This document shows, in pieces, positions 25,662 to 33,709 of a stretch of DNA of 64,000 nucleotides. Source of the stretch: Bacteroidota bacterium (lineage in GTDB: Bacteria > Bacteroidota > Bacteroidia > Bacteroidales > F082); NCBI GenBank assembly GCA_018830105.1, contig JAHJTC010000012.1, positions 95,047 to 159,046 on the forward strand, given 5' to 3'. The notes beneath the pieces were generated by a model. The model did not search any database, was not told the DNA's origin, and saw nothing but the letters and a program-made list of their open reading frames with translations. Every line of letters starts with the position of its first letter. Positions within the stretch are counted from its first letter, which is position 1. The position numbers were made by a program, and so were the translations under genes.

Positions 25662-27629
25662 TTATTGAAGGGCTTTACGGGCTTTTAAAATATACCTTGA
25701 ACGGTCGAGAGGACTGATACCGCGGTAAGGGACACTTCTGTCAATGTTTTCCTCACATTCGCTATAGCCGGCAAAGCGGGTCACAAACTTGCCTTTTCCT
25801 CCGGTGAGTGCACTCAGCTTAACGGCATAGTCAAGGGAACTGGCAACAGGAATTATTCCCGTTAAGGTAAATTTGTTTTCCCTGATGGCAGGTGCTTCAA
25901 AGCTTGCCCTCAGCTTCGAGAGACTTCCTACAATCTTGCCCAGCATTTGTTCTGGTGCTGAGATGGTAAAGGAAAGCATGGGTTCGAGAAGTGTTGTTCC
26001 GATCTGCTGCAAGCCACTCAAAATTGCCATCGGCGTAGCAATCGCAAAGTCACCAGGCCGCGAATGCATCACATGGTCTTCTCCCTCAATCAACGTAATT
26101 TTAAGGTCAGTTAGTTCCCAGCCCTGAATGCCTTGCCGCAAAGCCAGAGGAATTGTGCGTTCAATTTCATTTTGGTACTTGGCCGCGATGGCATTCACGC
26201 CAACTGCGGAATTATATACTACACCACTTCCCCGTTTGCCGGGCTCAATCAAAAAACGCAGCACTGCCCAGCAAGGCTTAGGCATTGTATAGGCTTCAAA
26301 TCCTTCACCTTTGCCGGCAGGTGTTTCTTTGTAGATCACAACAGGTTCGTCAAAGCTTACTTTCAAACCAAAACGTTCCTCCAGTACTGCTTCCAAAATC
26401 TCTAGCTGTATCAGTCCCATGATACGCAAGTGCAAAGCCCGTTCATCTTTGAGCCACAGCAGCTCAAGTGAGGGATCTTCGTCGCCCAGCTGCTGCAGCG
26501 CGCTCACCAAAGCGGGATAGTCTTCCTGAACGGCAGGATGAACCTGCAGTGTAAGCAAAGCTGTATTGATAGTTATCGGCCCCCTATCACCACCTGCGCC
26601 AATAATGTCGCCGGCTCTCACAGCTGTCAGACCGCATATTGCACCGATATCACCGGCATGTAATTCACCTACATCCTCGTACTTCTGTCCCAAAAGCTTT
26701 CTGATCTGAGTCACTTTCTCGCTAAGCTGCCTTCCCGGGAAGAAAATGCTGTCGCGGTTACTCACACTTCCGTCGAACAGACGCACACTGGCCACACGCC
26801 CGATCAGCTTGTCGTGTTCCACCTTGAAAACAATACCCGACAAGGCTTTGTGAGGATTCCCCCCGGCTTTTGGCATCAGATAAACCATCATATCGAGCAA
26901 TTCAAACATCCCCAAATCATATTTTGCTGAGCCATAAAGCAGCGGAAAAACTTGCTGCCCGCTCAGTTGTTTAATTAATGCAGTTAGAATCGCCTTATCA
27001 GTGATAGTTTCCTCCTGCATATAAAGACCGAGCAACTCATCATCTCTGCTGATAATTTGTTCGGCCAGATCCTGATCTGCCGCAAAGCTGCCATCAAGGC
27101 TTAGCAAGGGGCGAATCATTACGTCCGGCCGGCCTTCGTGGTTTACCGACTGCATAGGAAGAATAGCTGCACTTAACTCAAGCCTTAATTCTTCATTAAG
27201 ACGCTCAATATCTGCACCATCGCGATCAATTTTATTTACAAAAAGAATGGTCGGGATTTGAAGTTTCTGAAGCACTTGCCAGAGGGTATCCGTTTGAGCC
27301 TGTATGCCCTCAACGGCTGAAATAACAAGAATTGCAGCATCCAAAGCAGGCAATACACGCTCTACTTCTGCAGCAAAATCGCTATGACCGGGGGTGTCGA
27401 TCAGATTAACCCGGGTGTTGTTCCACACAAAAGAAGCGGAAGCAGCACGCACCGATATACCTCGTTCCCTTTCCACAGGCAGCCAGTCGGTTTGAGAAGT
27501 CCCCTTGTCAACATTACCCAAACTGCGCGTAACACCACTCTTGTAAAGCATTTGCTCTGTGATTGAGGTTTTGCCGGCATCAACATGAGCCAGGATTCCA
27601 ATATTGATGATTTCGCGATAGTCTTCCAT
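25662..27629 (-). CDS. TetM/TetO-like ribosomal-protection GTPase (EF-G superfamily)
   Basis: A 655-residue translational GTPase. G1 is AHVDAGKT (14-21), G2 lies around RERGIS, G3 is DTPGH (78-82) and G4 is NKID (132-135). Length, the absence of an EF-G G' insertion, and the C-terminal domains match the tetracycline ribosomal-protection family (GWELTDLKITL; LLEPMLSFTISAP; a final DRSRYILKARKAL). Such proteins displace tetracycline from the ribosomal A site. The domain IV loop corresponding to TetM SPVSTPADF reads VMHSRPGDF here, so the Pro-Val pair important in TetM is missing; resistance to tetracycline itself is therefore uncertain. It is the first gene of an operon with the double UvrA. 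It reads as a chromosomal gene of local base composition, with no mobile element beside it. Confidence 0.9.
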   Translation of the reverse strand: MEDYREIINIGILAHVDAGKTSITEQMLYKSGVTRSLGNVDKGTSQTDWLPVERERGISVRAASASFVWNNTRVNLIDTPGHSDFAAEVERVLPALDAAILVISAVEGIQAQTDTLWQVLQKLQIPTILFVNKIDRDGADIERLNEELRLELSAAILPMQSVNHEGRPDVMIRPLLSLDGSFAADQDLAEQIISRDDELLGLYMQEETITDKAILTALIKQLSGQQVFPLLYGSAKYDLGMFELLDMMVYLMPKAGGNPHKALSGIVFKVEHDKLIGRVASVRLFDGSVSNRDSIFFPGRQLSEKVTQIRKLLGQKYEDVGELHAGDIGAICGLTAVRAGDIIGAGGDRGPITINTALLTLQVHPAVQEDYPALVSALQQLGDEDPSLELLWLKDERALHLRIMGLIQLEILEAVLEERFGLKVSFDEPVVIYKETPAGKGEGFEAYTMPKPCWAVLRFLIEPGKRGSGVVYNSAVGVNAIAAKYQNEIERTIPLALRQGIQGWELTDLKITLIEGEDHVMHSRPGDFAIATPMAILSGLQQIGTTLLEPMLSFTISAPEQMLGKIVGSLSKLRASFEAPAIRENKFTLTGIIPVASSLDYAVKLSALTGGKGKFVTRFAGYSECEENIDRSVPYRGISPLDRSRYILKARKALQ

Positions 27630-27649
27630 TTGTTGAGTACCTTAAACCA

Positions 27650-27658
27650 GCAAAAATA
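27650..27658 (-). promoter_or_regulatory. Putative -7 element for the tet-like/uvrA operon
   Basis: Minus-strand TATTTTTGC (TAnnTTTG) 20 bp upstream of the start codon, which implies a very short leader. No good -33 box at 19-21 bp. Confidence 0.4.
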
Positions 27659-27745
27659 GGGCATTCTTTGGTGATGGGAACTTGATCAGCGAGTGTAGCG
27701 TTAAGAAAAACAGCTTTTGTGAAGCAATTCCTGCTTTCTAAGGAT

Positions 27746-27756
27746 GTGTTGAACAC
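27746..27756. promoter_or_regulatory. Operator-like dyad upstream of the tet-like/uvrA operon
   Basis: GTGTT-G-AACAC, a perfect 5-bp inverted repeat about 117 bp upstream of the GTPase start. It could be a repressor site; no linked regulator gene is present. Confidence 0.25.
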
Positions 27757-27911
27757 ATTTTAGAATCCATTTTAGAACCGCACCAAAAACCCACCAGATC
27801 AATCTGATGCGTTGTACACTATCAAATAATTTATCCTAACAACCTAATATTCATTAACTTCCTTTAAAATGCTTTAACGTTTTTTAACGAAGCATACAAA
27901 TAGCGCTTTGC

Positions 27912-27920
27912 TATCTTTGC
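27912..27920 (+). promoter_or_regulatory. Putative -7 element for moxR and the Bat operon
   Basis: TATCTTTGC, an exact TAnnTTTG match, 25 bp upstream of the moxR start codon. Confidence 0.55.
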
Positions 27921-27945
27921 AATCCGAAAGAAAAAACTAATCCTC

Positions 27946-28938
27946 ATGATACAAACAGATATCAGTGCATTAAACGAAAAAATCCAACAGGAGAGTCAAT
28001 TTATTGATTTGATCAATCTGGAGATGAACAAAGTCATTATCGGTCAGAAATCCATGACGGAACGATTGCTCATCGGGCTTTTGGCCAATGGTCATATTTT
28101 ATTGGAAGGTGTGCCAGGTCTCGCCAAAACACTGGCTATTAAGTCACTTGCCAATGTTATAAAAGCGGATTTCAGCCGTATCCAATTTACGCCTGATTTG
28201 TTACCTGCCGACTTAATCGGAACGCTGATCTACAGTCAGAAATCAGAGGAGTTTGTGGTACGCCAAGGACCCATTTTCGCAAACTTCATTTTGGCAGACG
28301 AAATTAACCGTTCGCCCGCCAAAGTTCAGAGTGCATTGCTTGAAGCCATGCAGGAAAGGCAGGTTACGATAGGTCAGCAAACTTTCAAGCTTCCCGACCC
28401 ATTTCTGGTGATGGCCACTCAAAACCCGATCGAACAAGAGGGAACCTACCCCCTTCCCGAAGCTCAGGTGGATCGTTTTATGCTCAAAGTGGTGATCAAG
28501 TATCCCAAAAAAGAAGAAGAAAAAACGATCCTGCGACAGAATATTACTAACGAGATTGCTACCACAAACAGCATCATCAAACCAGAACAAATTATTAGAG
28601 CACGCGAAGTAGCACGGGAAGTATATCTTGATGAAAAAATCGAGAATTATATCACTGATATTGTTTTCGCCTCCCGTTATCCTGCCGACTATCGTTTGAA
28701 ACGCTTTGAAAACCTCATTAGCTTTGGTGGCTCTCCCCGTGCAAGCATCAATTTGGCCCTGGCAGCTAAAGCCTATGCCTTTATTAAAAGGAGAGGCTAT
28801 GTAATCCCCGAGGATGTGCGCGCCATTGCCCATGATGTATTGAGACATCGTATCGGACTCACTTACGAAGCAGAGGCAGAAAACATTACTGCAGAGGAAA
28901 TTATCAACGAGATTTTAAACACCATCGAAGTGCCATAG
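27946..28938 (+). CDS. MoxR-type AAA+ ATPase
   Basis: Chaperone-like AAA+ ATPase of 330 residues, first gene of the Bat operon. Walker A is GVPGLAKT (55-62) and Walker B is ILADEINR (Asp118, Glu119). Downstream are the MoxR signatures ATQNPIEQEGTYPLPEAQVDRFM and FGGSPRASINLALAAKAYA. MoxR proteins are thought to help assemble or activate partner proteins with von Willebrand factor A domains, several of which follow directly. Confidence 0.95.
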   Translation: MIQTDISALNEKIQQESQFIDLINLEMNKVIIGQKSMTERLLIGLLANGHILLEGVPGLAKTLAIKSLANVIKADFSRIQFTPDLLPADLIGTLIYSQKSEEFVVRQGPIFANFILADEINRSPAKVQSALLEAMQERQVTIGQQTFKLPDPFLVMATQNPIEQEGTYPLPEAQVDRFMLKVVIKYPKKEEEKTILRQNITNEIATTNSIIKPEQIIRAREVAREVYLDEKIENYITDIVFASRYPADYRLKRFENLISFGGSPRASINLALAAKAYAFIKRRGYVIPEDVRAIAHDVLRHRIGLTYEAEAENITAEEIINEILNTIEVP

Positions 28939-28990
28939 TGCCCTGTTTGGTAAAAAAGTTTAAGTTGTACTATTCAGAAGCCTAATTTCC

Positions 28991-29869
28991 GTGGAATCAA
29001 CAGAGATATTAAAAAAAGTACGAAAAATTGAGATAAAGACGCGGGGACTATCCAACCAGATATTCTCCGGCCATTACCATAGTGCCTTCAAAGGCAGGGG
29101 AATGGCCTTCAGTGAGGTGCGCGAATATCAATATGGCGACGACATTCGGAATATTGACTGGAATGTTACCGCGCGTTTCAACCATCCCTTTATCAAGGTT
29201 TTTGAAGAAGAGCGGGAAATGACAGTGATGCTGCTTGTCGATGTTTCGGGCTCCAATGACTTTGGATCGGGCAAACAGCTGAAACGCATGCTGGCAGCAG
29301 AGTTGGCAGCGGTATTGGCATTTTCGGCCATTCAAAACAATGACAAGGTTGGGGTGGTGTTTTTCAGCGATCAGATTGAGAAGTTTATCCCGCCAAAAAA
29401 GGGAACCAGCCATATATTGCGTATCATCCGCGAAATAATCAGCTTTGAGCCGGCACAAAAAGGCACAGATATTTCGGAAGGCCTGAAGTTTCTGACCAGT
29501 GCCATAAAAAAACGCTCAACAGCTTTCCTTATTTCAGATTTTATGACCACAAAAGAATTTGAGTTCTCCATGCGTATCGCCGCCCGGAAACATGATTTGG
29601 TCGCTCTGAGGATTACCGACAAACGCGAACTAGATATTCCACCCTTAGGCTTGATAAAAATGCGCGACCCCGAAACTGATCAGGAAATTTGGGTCGATAC
29701 TTCCGACAGCAGTTTCAGAGCAGCTTACCACCAAAAAATACGCTCGGTAGCGATGCAATTAAATCAGAGTTTTGCCAAAAGCGGCATCGATAACACGCAG
29801 ATTTTTACGGATGAAGACTATGTAAAACCCCTGATGAAACTCTTTAAAAGAAGGGAGGCCAGACGATGA
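28991..29869 (+). CDS. DUF58 domain protein (von Willebrand A-like), Bat operon
   Basis: A 292-residue protein with the DUF58 signature YQYGDDIRNIDWNVTAR (47-63) and a metal-ion-dependent adhesion-site motif D84-V-S-G-S88. It starts with GTG 52 bp after moxR and overlaps the next gene by 4 bp. DUF58 proteins are usual MoxR partners. No transmembrane segment is visible, so it is probably cytoplasmic. Confidence 0.93.
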   Translation: MESTEILKKVRKIEIKTRGLSNQIFSGHYHSAFKGRGMAFSEVREYQYGDDIRNIDWNVTARFNHPFIKVFEEEREMTVMLLVDVSGSNDFGSGKQLKRMLAAELAAVLAFSAIQNNDKVGVVFFSDQIEKFIPPKKGTSHILRIIREIISFEPAQKGTDISEGLKFLTSAIKKRSTAFLISDFMTTKEFEFSMRIAARKHDLVALRITDKRELDIPPLGLIKMRDPETDQEIWVDTSDSSFRAAYHQKIRSVAMQLNQSFAKSGIDNTQIFTDEDYVKPLMKLFKRREARR

Positions 29870-30855
29870 AAAGTAGGATAAATATACTGCTGCTGGCTGC
29901 TTTCTGGAGTATGAGTTTCGTAGTTTCGGCGCAAAGTGTGGAAGCCCTTGGAAATATCGACCGCGATACTATTAAACAAGGCGAACGGCTTACCTTCACT
30001 TTAAATATGAAAGCACCGGAGGGCTATGAAGTGTTGTGGCCCGATTGGGGTGACACCCTTTCAAAGAGCATTGAAATCGTGAGCCATAGTGATATCGAAC
30101 AGCAACCACTCGATGCCATGGGCAATGTTTGGATGCAACAAAATATTTCAGTAACTTCTTTTGATACAGGCATTAACACGATTCCGGTAGTACAAATTGA
30201 GTTCTCGCCCAAAAGCGACACCAAAATATATACGGCAAAATCGGCCGCATTGTCTTTTTATGTACAAGCTGTTTCCATCGACACTACAGCAAGTTTTAAA
30301 CCGATAAAAGGACCCCGAAATGCGCCTATTACATTTCTTGAAATACTGCCCTGGCTGATAGGAATTTTAGGCATATTGGCAATTATAGCGCTGGCAATCT
30401 GGTATTTCGTGCGCCGACAAAGAAAAACTTCAGAAATCCCGTTTTTTGAAAAGCCAAAAGTACCGCCTTACACCATTGCCCTTGAATCCCTTGAGGAATT
30501 ACGGCACAAAAAACTCTGGCAAAATAATCAGGTTAAAACCTACTATTCTGAACTTACCGATATCGTAAGGACTTATATTGAGGATCAGTTTTATGTTCCG
30601 GCAGTGGAAATGACCACAGACGAAATCCTCGCAGGAATAAGGCCTTTAAACATCAATGATGATGCCGTTGGAAAGCTCAGGAATTGTTTGCAACTGGCTG
30701 ACCTGGTAAAATTTGCCAAAGCACAGCCTTCTGCACTCGAACACGACCTGTGTCTGGATCATATGATAAGTTTTGTGAAGGAAAGTCATGCCAATACAGT
30801 TGCGCCAATCCAAAAGGAGGGCTCAGTAATCAAGGATAAAAAGGAGGTTTTATGA
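29866..30855 (+). CDS. BatD-like membrane protein, short form
   Basis: A 329-residue protein with a signal peptide ending VVSAQ and a beta-rich periplasmic domain (about 25-155, IDRDTIKQGERLTFTL). One transmembrane segment lies at about 165-188 (ILPWLIGILGILAIIALAIWYF), followed by a C-terminal cytoplasmic domain. The outline resembles BatD, which appears as a separate 617-residue gene later in the operon. Overlaps of 4 bp with both neighbours indicate tight translational coupling. Function unknown. Confidence 0.8.
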   Translation: MKSRINILLLAAFWSMSFVVSAQSVEALGNIDRDTIKQGERLTFTLNMKAPEGYEVLWPDWGDTLSKSIEIVSHSDIEQQPLDAMGNVWMQQNISVTSFDTGINTIPVVQIEFSPKSDTKIYTAKSAALSFYVQAVSIDTTASFKPIKGPRNAPITFLEILPWLIGILGILAIIALAIWYFVRRQRKTSEIPFFEKPKVPPYTIALESLEELRHKKLWQNNQVKTYYSELTDIVRTYIEDQFYVPAVEMTTDEILAGIRPLNINDDAVGKLRNCLQLADLVKFAKAQPSALEHDLCLDHMISFVKESHANTVAPIQKEGSVIKDKKEVL

Positions 30856-31850
30856 TGGATCAGATCACCTTTGCCAATCCCGATTTTTTGTATGGACTGC
30901 TCGTTGTGCCATTAGCGCTGGTGTGGTATTTCTTTCGGAAAAACAAACAACAGGCCTATGTGCAGTTTTCCGATACTACACTATTTAGTTCCTTCAAAAC
31001 AAGCTGGAAAGTTTATTTTCGTCATAGCCTATTTGCCTTGAGGTGGCTGGCTATCACGCTTTTAATCATTAGCCTGGCTCGTCCGCAAACCAGCTCTTCG
31101 AAACAAAACATGACCATCGAAGGTATCGACATCATTTTATCGCTCGATGTTTCGGGCAGTATGCTTGCCCGCGACTTGAAACCCGACAGGCTGGAAGCTT
31201 CAAAAGATGTAGCCCGCGAATTTATTCAGAAACGACCCAACGACCGCATTGGTCTTGTAATTTTTAGTGGAGAAACTTTTACACAGGTTCCGCTCACAAC
31301 AGATCATTCCGTCTTGAAAAATATGTTTACCGATATTAAAAGTGGTATGATTGAAGATGGAACGGCAATAGGCGATGGATTGGCAACAGCGGTAAGCAGG
31401 TTGCGCGATAGCAAGGCAATTTCCAAAGTAGTGATCTTGCTTACTGATGGCGTGAATAACGCGGGTTCTGTTGACCCCATGACCGCGGCTGAAATCGCCA
31501 AAGTTTTTGGCATCAGGGTATATACTATAGGTGTGGGTTCTTATGGAACAGCTCCTTATCCCGTTCAAACGCCTTTTGGTATTCAACTGCGTGACATGAA
31601 GGTAGAAATTGATGAGGCTTTGCTGCAAGATATTGCCGTACAGACAGATGGAAAATATTTCAGGGCCACATCAAACAAAAAACTGGAAGAAATTTATCAG
31701 GAAATAGATCAGCTGGAGCGCTCAAAAATTGACGTAACAGAGTTTAAGCGTAAGCATGAAGAGTTTATCCCGCTGGCACTGCTGGCATTGGGTTTGCTGT
31801 TGTTGGAGTTTATATTGCGCCAAACCGTGCTAAGATCAGTCACTGCATAA
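30852..31850 (+). CDS. batA: Aerotolerance protein BatA (VWA domain)
   Basis: A 332-residue inner-membrane protein with N-terminal transmembrane segments (about 12-28 and 56-76), a von Willebrand A domain whose metal site is D99-V-S-G-S103, and a C-terminal transmembrane segment (about 300-325, FIPLALLALGLLLLEFIL). In Bacteroides fragilis, Bat proteins were linked to oxygen tolerance; the molecular role is not settled. It is followed 11 bp later by a paralogue. Confidence 0.93.
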   Translation: MMDQITFANPDFLYGLLVVPLALVWYFFRKNKQQAYVQFSDTTLFSSFKTSWKVYFRHSLFALRWLAITLLIISLARPQTSSSKQNMTIEGIDIILSLDVSGSMLARDLKPDRLEASKDVAREFIQKRPNDRIGLVIFSGETFTQVPLTTDHSVLKNMFTDIKSGMIEDGTAIGDGLATAVSRLRDSKAISKVVILLTDGVNNAGSVDPMTAAEIAKVFGIRVYTIGVGSYGTAPYPVQTPFGIQLRDMKVEIDEALLQDIAVQTDGKYFRATSNKKLEEIYQEIDQLERSKIDVTEFKRKHEEFIPLALLALGLLLLEFILRQTVLRSVTA

Positions 31851-31861
31851 ATTAGAAGATA

Positions 31862-32911
31862 ATGGAAACAAACGTTTTAAGATTTGAAAATCCGGATTAT
31901 ATCTATCTGCTGGCGATTATACCACTGGTATTGATAATGTTTGGGGTGAGCAGGTATTTGATGAAGGGCAAACTAAAAAAATTTGCCGGATCAGAATTAC
32001 TAAAAACCTTGATGCCTTTGCATTCCAAAACCCGTTTATGGGTAAAAACCATTTTGTTTTCATTGGCACTTACAAGTCTTATTTTTGCACTGGCAAACCT
32101 GCAAACCGGCGCCAAAATGGAGGAAGTGAAACGCGAAGGCATTGATCTGTTTATCGCTGTTGATATCTCAAATTCCATGCTCGCCGAAGACATTGTTCCC
32201 AACCGGCTGCAAAATGCCAAGCAGTCGATAAACCGGCTGATCGATAAACTTCAGGGCGATCGCATCGGTATTATTCTTTTTGCCGGTAAAGCCTATATCC
32301 AGCTTCCCCTTACCACTGATTATGCGGCAGCGAAAATGTTTGTTTCAACCATTGAAACAGATCTGATTCAGGCGCAGGGCACAGCTATTGGTGAAGCAAT
32401 ATCAACGGCCACAGAAGCTTTTGATGAAAACGACCACAACAAAGCCATTATCATCCTTTCCGATGGCGAAGATCATGAAGAAAATGCACGTGATGCCGCT
32501 AAGGAAGCCAGTAAATCAGGCATCAATATATATACCATCGGCATGGGACTTGCTGACGGCACACCAATACCAGTGTACAATCAATATGGAAAGCGAACAG
32601 GTTTTCGCAAAGATAATCAGGATAAAACCATTGTGACGAGGCTAAACGAAGAAATGATGCAACAGCTTGCAGATGCAGGAAATGGAAGTTATGTGCGTGC
32701 CAGCAATAACCGCAACGGCCTCGATTACATTTTTGATGAGATCAACAAACTTGAAAAAGCAGAAATTGATGCCAAAATTTTTACCGATTACGAAGATCAG
32801 TTTCAATGGTTCATAGGTCTGGCATTGATTTTGTTATTGATTGAAGGTTTACTTTCTTCAGCAAAAAAACCCTGGGAATTGAAGTTGAACCTATTTGACA
32901 GAAAATCCTAA
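31862..32911 (+). CDS. batB: Aerotolerance protein BatB (VWA domain)
   Basis: A 349-residue paralogue of the preceding protein with the same layout: N-terminal transmembrane segments (about 13-30 and 62-80), a VWA domain with D101-I-S-N-S105, and a C-terminal membrane segment (FQWFIGLALILLLIEGLL). The MIDAS Gly is Asn here, which still keeps the DxSxS metal ligands. It probably works as a pair with BatA at the inner membrane. Confidence 0.93.
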   Translation: METNVLRFENPDYIYLLAIIPLVLIMFGVSRYLMKGKLKKFAGSELLKTLMPLHSKTRLWVKTILFSLALTSLIFALANLQTGAKMEEVKREGIDLFIAVDISNSMLAEDIVPNRLQNAKQSINRLIDKLQGDRIGIILFAGKAYIQLPLTTDYAAAKMFVSTIETDLIQAQGTAIGEAISTATEAFDENDHNKAIIILSDGEDHEENARDAAKEASKSGINIYTIGMGLADGTPIPVYNQYGKRTGFRKDNQDKTIVTRLNEEMMQQLADAGNGSYVRASNNRNGLDYIFDEINKLEKAEIDAKIFTDYEDQFQWFIGLALILLLIEGLLSSAKKPWELKLNLFDRKS

Positions 32912-32913
32912 TT

Positions 32914-33657
32914 ATGATAAAGATTTGGTTTAGTATATTCGTGATGCTGTTTATAATGCGCCCTGCCTTTTCGCAGGAGGACAAAAAGCTATTGAGAAAA
33001 GGCAATAAGGAGTTTCGGAAAGAGGCCTTTAGTGATGCTGAAATTAACTACCGCAAAGCACTGGAAACAAATCCCATGAACGAAAATGCTGTTTTCAATC
33101 TGGGAACCTCACGCTACAAACAGGATAATTTTGAAGCAGCAGCAAAAGATTTTAGTCAGGCAACAGAAATGAGTAAATCTGCCATGGCCACTGCCGAGGC
33201 TTACTACAACCTGGGCAACAGTCTGATGAATCAGGAACAATACCAGGAAAGCGTTAATGCTTTTAAACAGGCATTGCGTTTAAACCCCGAAGATGAAGAA
33301 GCCCGTTATAATCTGGCGTATGCCCAATGGAAATTAAAAGAGCAGGAGCAGCAAAAACAGGATCAGGATCAGAAACAGGATCAACAAAACGATCAGCAGG
33401 ATCAGGAACAGCAACAAGACAAGCAGGATCAGGAACAACAGCAAGATCAAGAAAATCAAGATCAAAAGCAGGACCAGCAGCAGCAGAACGATCAGCAAAA
33501 TCAGCAGCAGCAACAGCAACAGAAGCCGCAAATGTCAAAAGAAGATGCCGAACGTATGTTACAGGCCTTGCAAAATGAAGAGAAAAAAACGCTGGACAAA
33601 ATTAACGAACAAAAAGTCAGAGCCGGTTCCAGCAAAAGTCTTGAAAAAGACTGGTGA
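32914..33657 (+). CDS. batC: Aerotolerance protein BatC (TPR protein with Gln/Asp-rich tail)
   Basis: A 247-residue exported protein: a signal peptide (about 1-20), then about three tetratricopeptide repeats (22-140, e.g. AVFNLGTSRYKQDNFEAAAK and AYYNLGNSLMNQEQYQ). Residues 143-205 are almost entirely Gln, Asp, Lys and Glu. The last ~40 residues are ordinary again (MSKEDAERMLQALQNEEKKT). It follows batB by 2 bp. TPRs suggest a scaffold role for the Bat complex in the periplasm. Confidence 0.9.
   Translation: MIKIWFSIFVMLFIMRPAFSQEDKKLLRKGNKEFRKEAFSDAEINYRKALETNPMNENAVFNLGTSRYKQDNFEAAAKDFSQATEMSKSAMATAEAYYNLGNSLMNQEQYQESVNAFKQALRLNPEDEEARYNLAYAQWKLKEQEQQKQDQDQKQDQQNDQQDQEQQQDKQDQEQQQDQENQDQKQDQQQQNDQQNQQQQQQQKPQMSKEDAERMLQALQNEEKKTLDKINEQKVRAGSSKSLEKDW
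33340..33528 (+). repeat. Low-complexity CAG/GAT-type repeat inside batC
   Basis: About 190 bp of CAG, CAA, GAT and GAC codons encoding the Gln/Asp-rich tract. The units are irregular (QDQ, QQQD, QDQE), so this is an imperfect microsatellite rather than a clean tandem array. It also creates long open frames on the other strand and frames, which are artefacts. Confidence 0.8.
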
Positions 33658-33680
33658 TATGGCAATCCTAAAAGATGGTG

Positions 33681-33689
33681 TATATTTGT
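33681..33689 (+). promoter_or_regulatory. Possible internal promoter before batD
   Basis: TATATTTGT fits TAnnTTTG and lies 21 bp before the batD ATG, in the 52-bp gap that is the longest between batA and the end of the operon. Confidence 0.3.
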
Positions 33690-33709
33690 AACACTCAAAA
33701 TTATTGTAA

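Larger units (their letters stand above)
27630..27945. other. Divergent intergenic region between tet-like/uvrA operon and Bat operon
   Basis: 316 bp without a gene. It holds promoter elements for both directions (27650-27658 minus, 27912-27920 plus), an 11-bp dyad GTGTTGAACAC at 27746-27756, and a 12-bp imperfect tandem repeat (CATTTTAGAATC / CATTTTAGAACC) at 27756-27779. No small ORF with a credible start was seen. Confidence 0.6.

Noticed and set aside
28243..28848. 201-codon minus-strand open frame opposite moxR
   Set aside because: It is a shadow of the MoxR AAA+ domain; the composition is not protein-like.
33334..33531. Leu-rich open frame on the minus strand over batC
   Set aside because: It is the complement of the CAG/CAA repeat tract; no start context, and it lies entirely inside batC.
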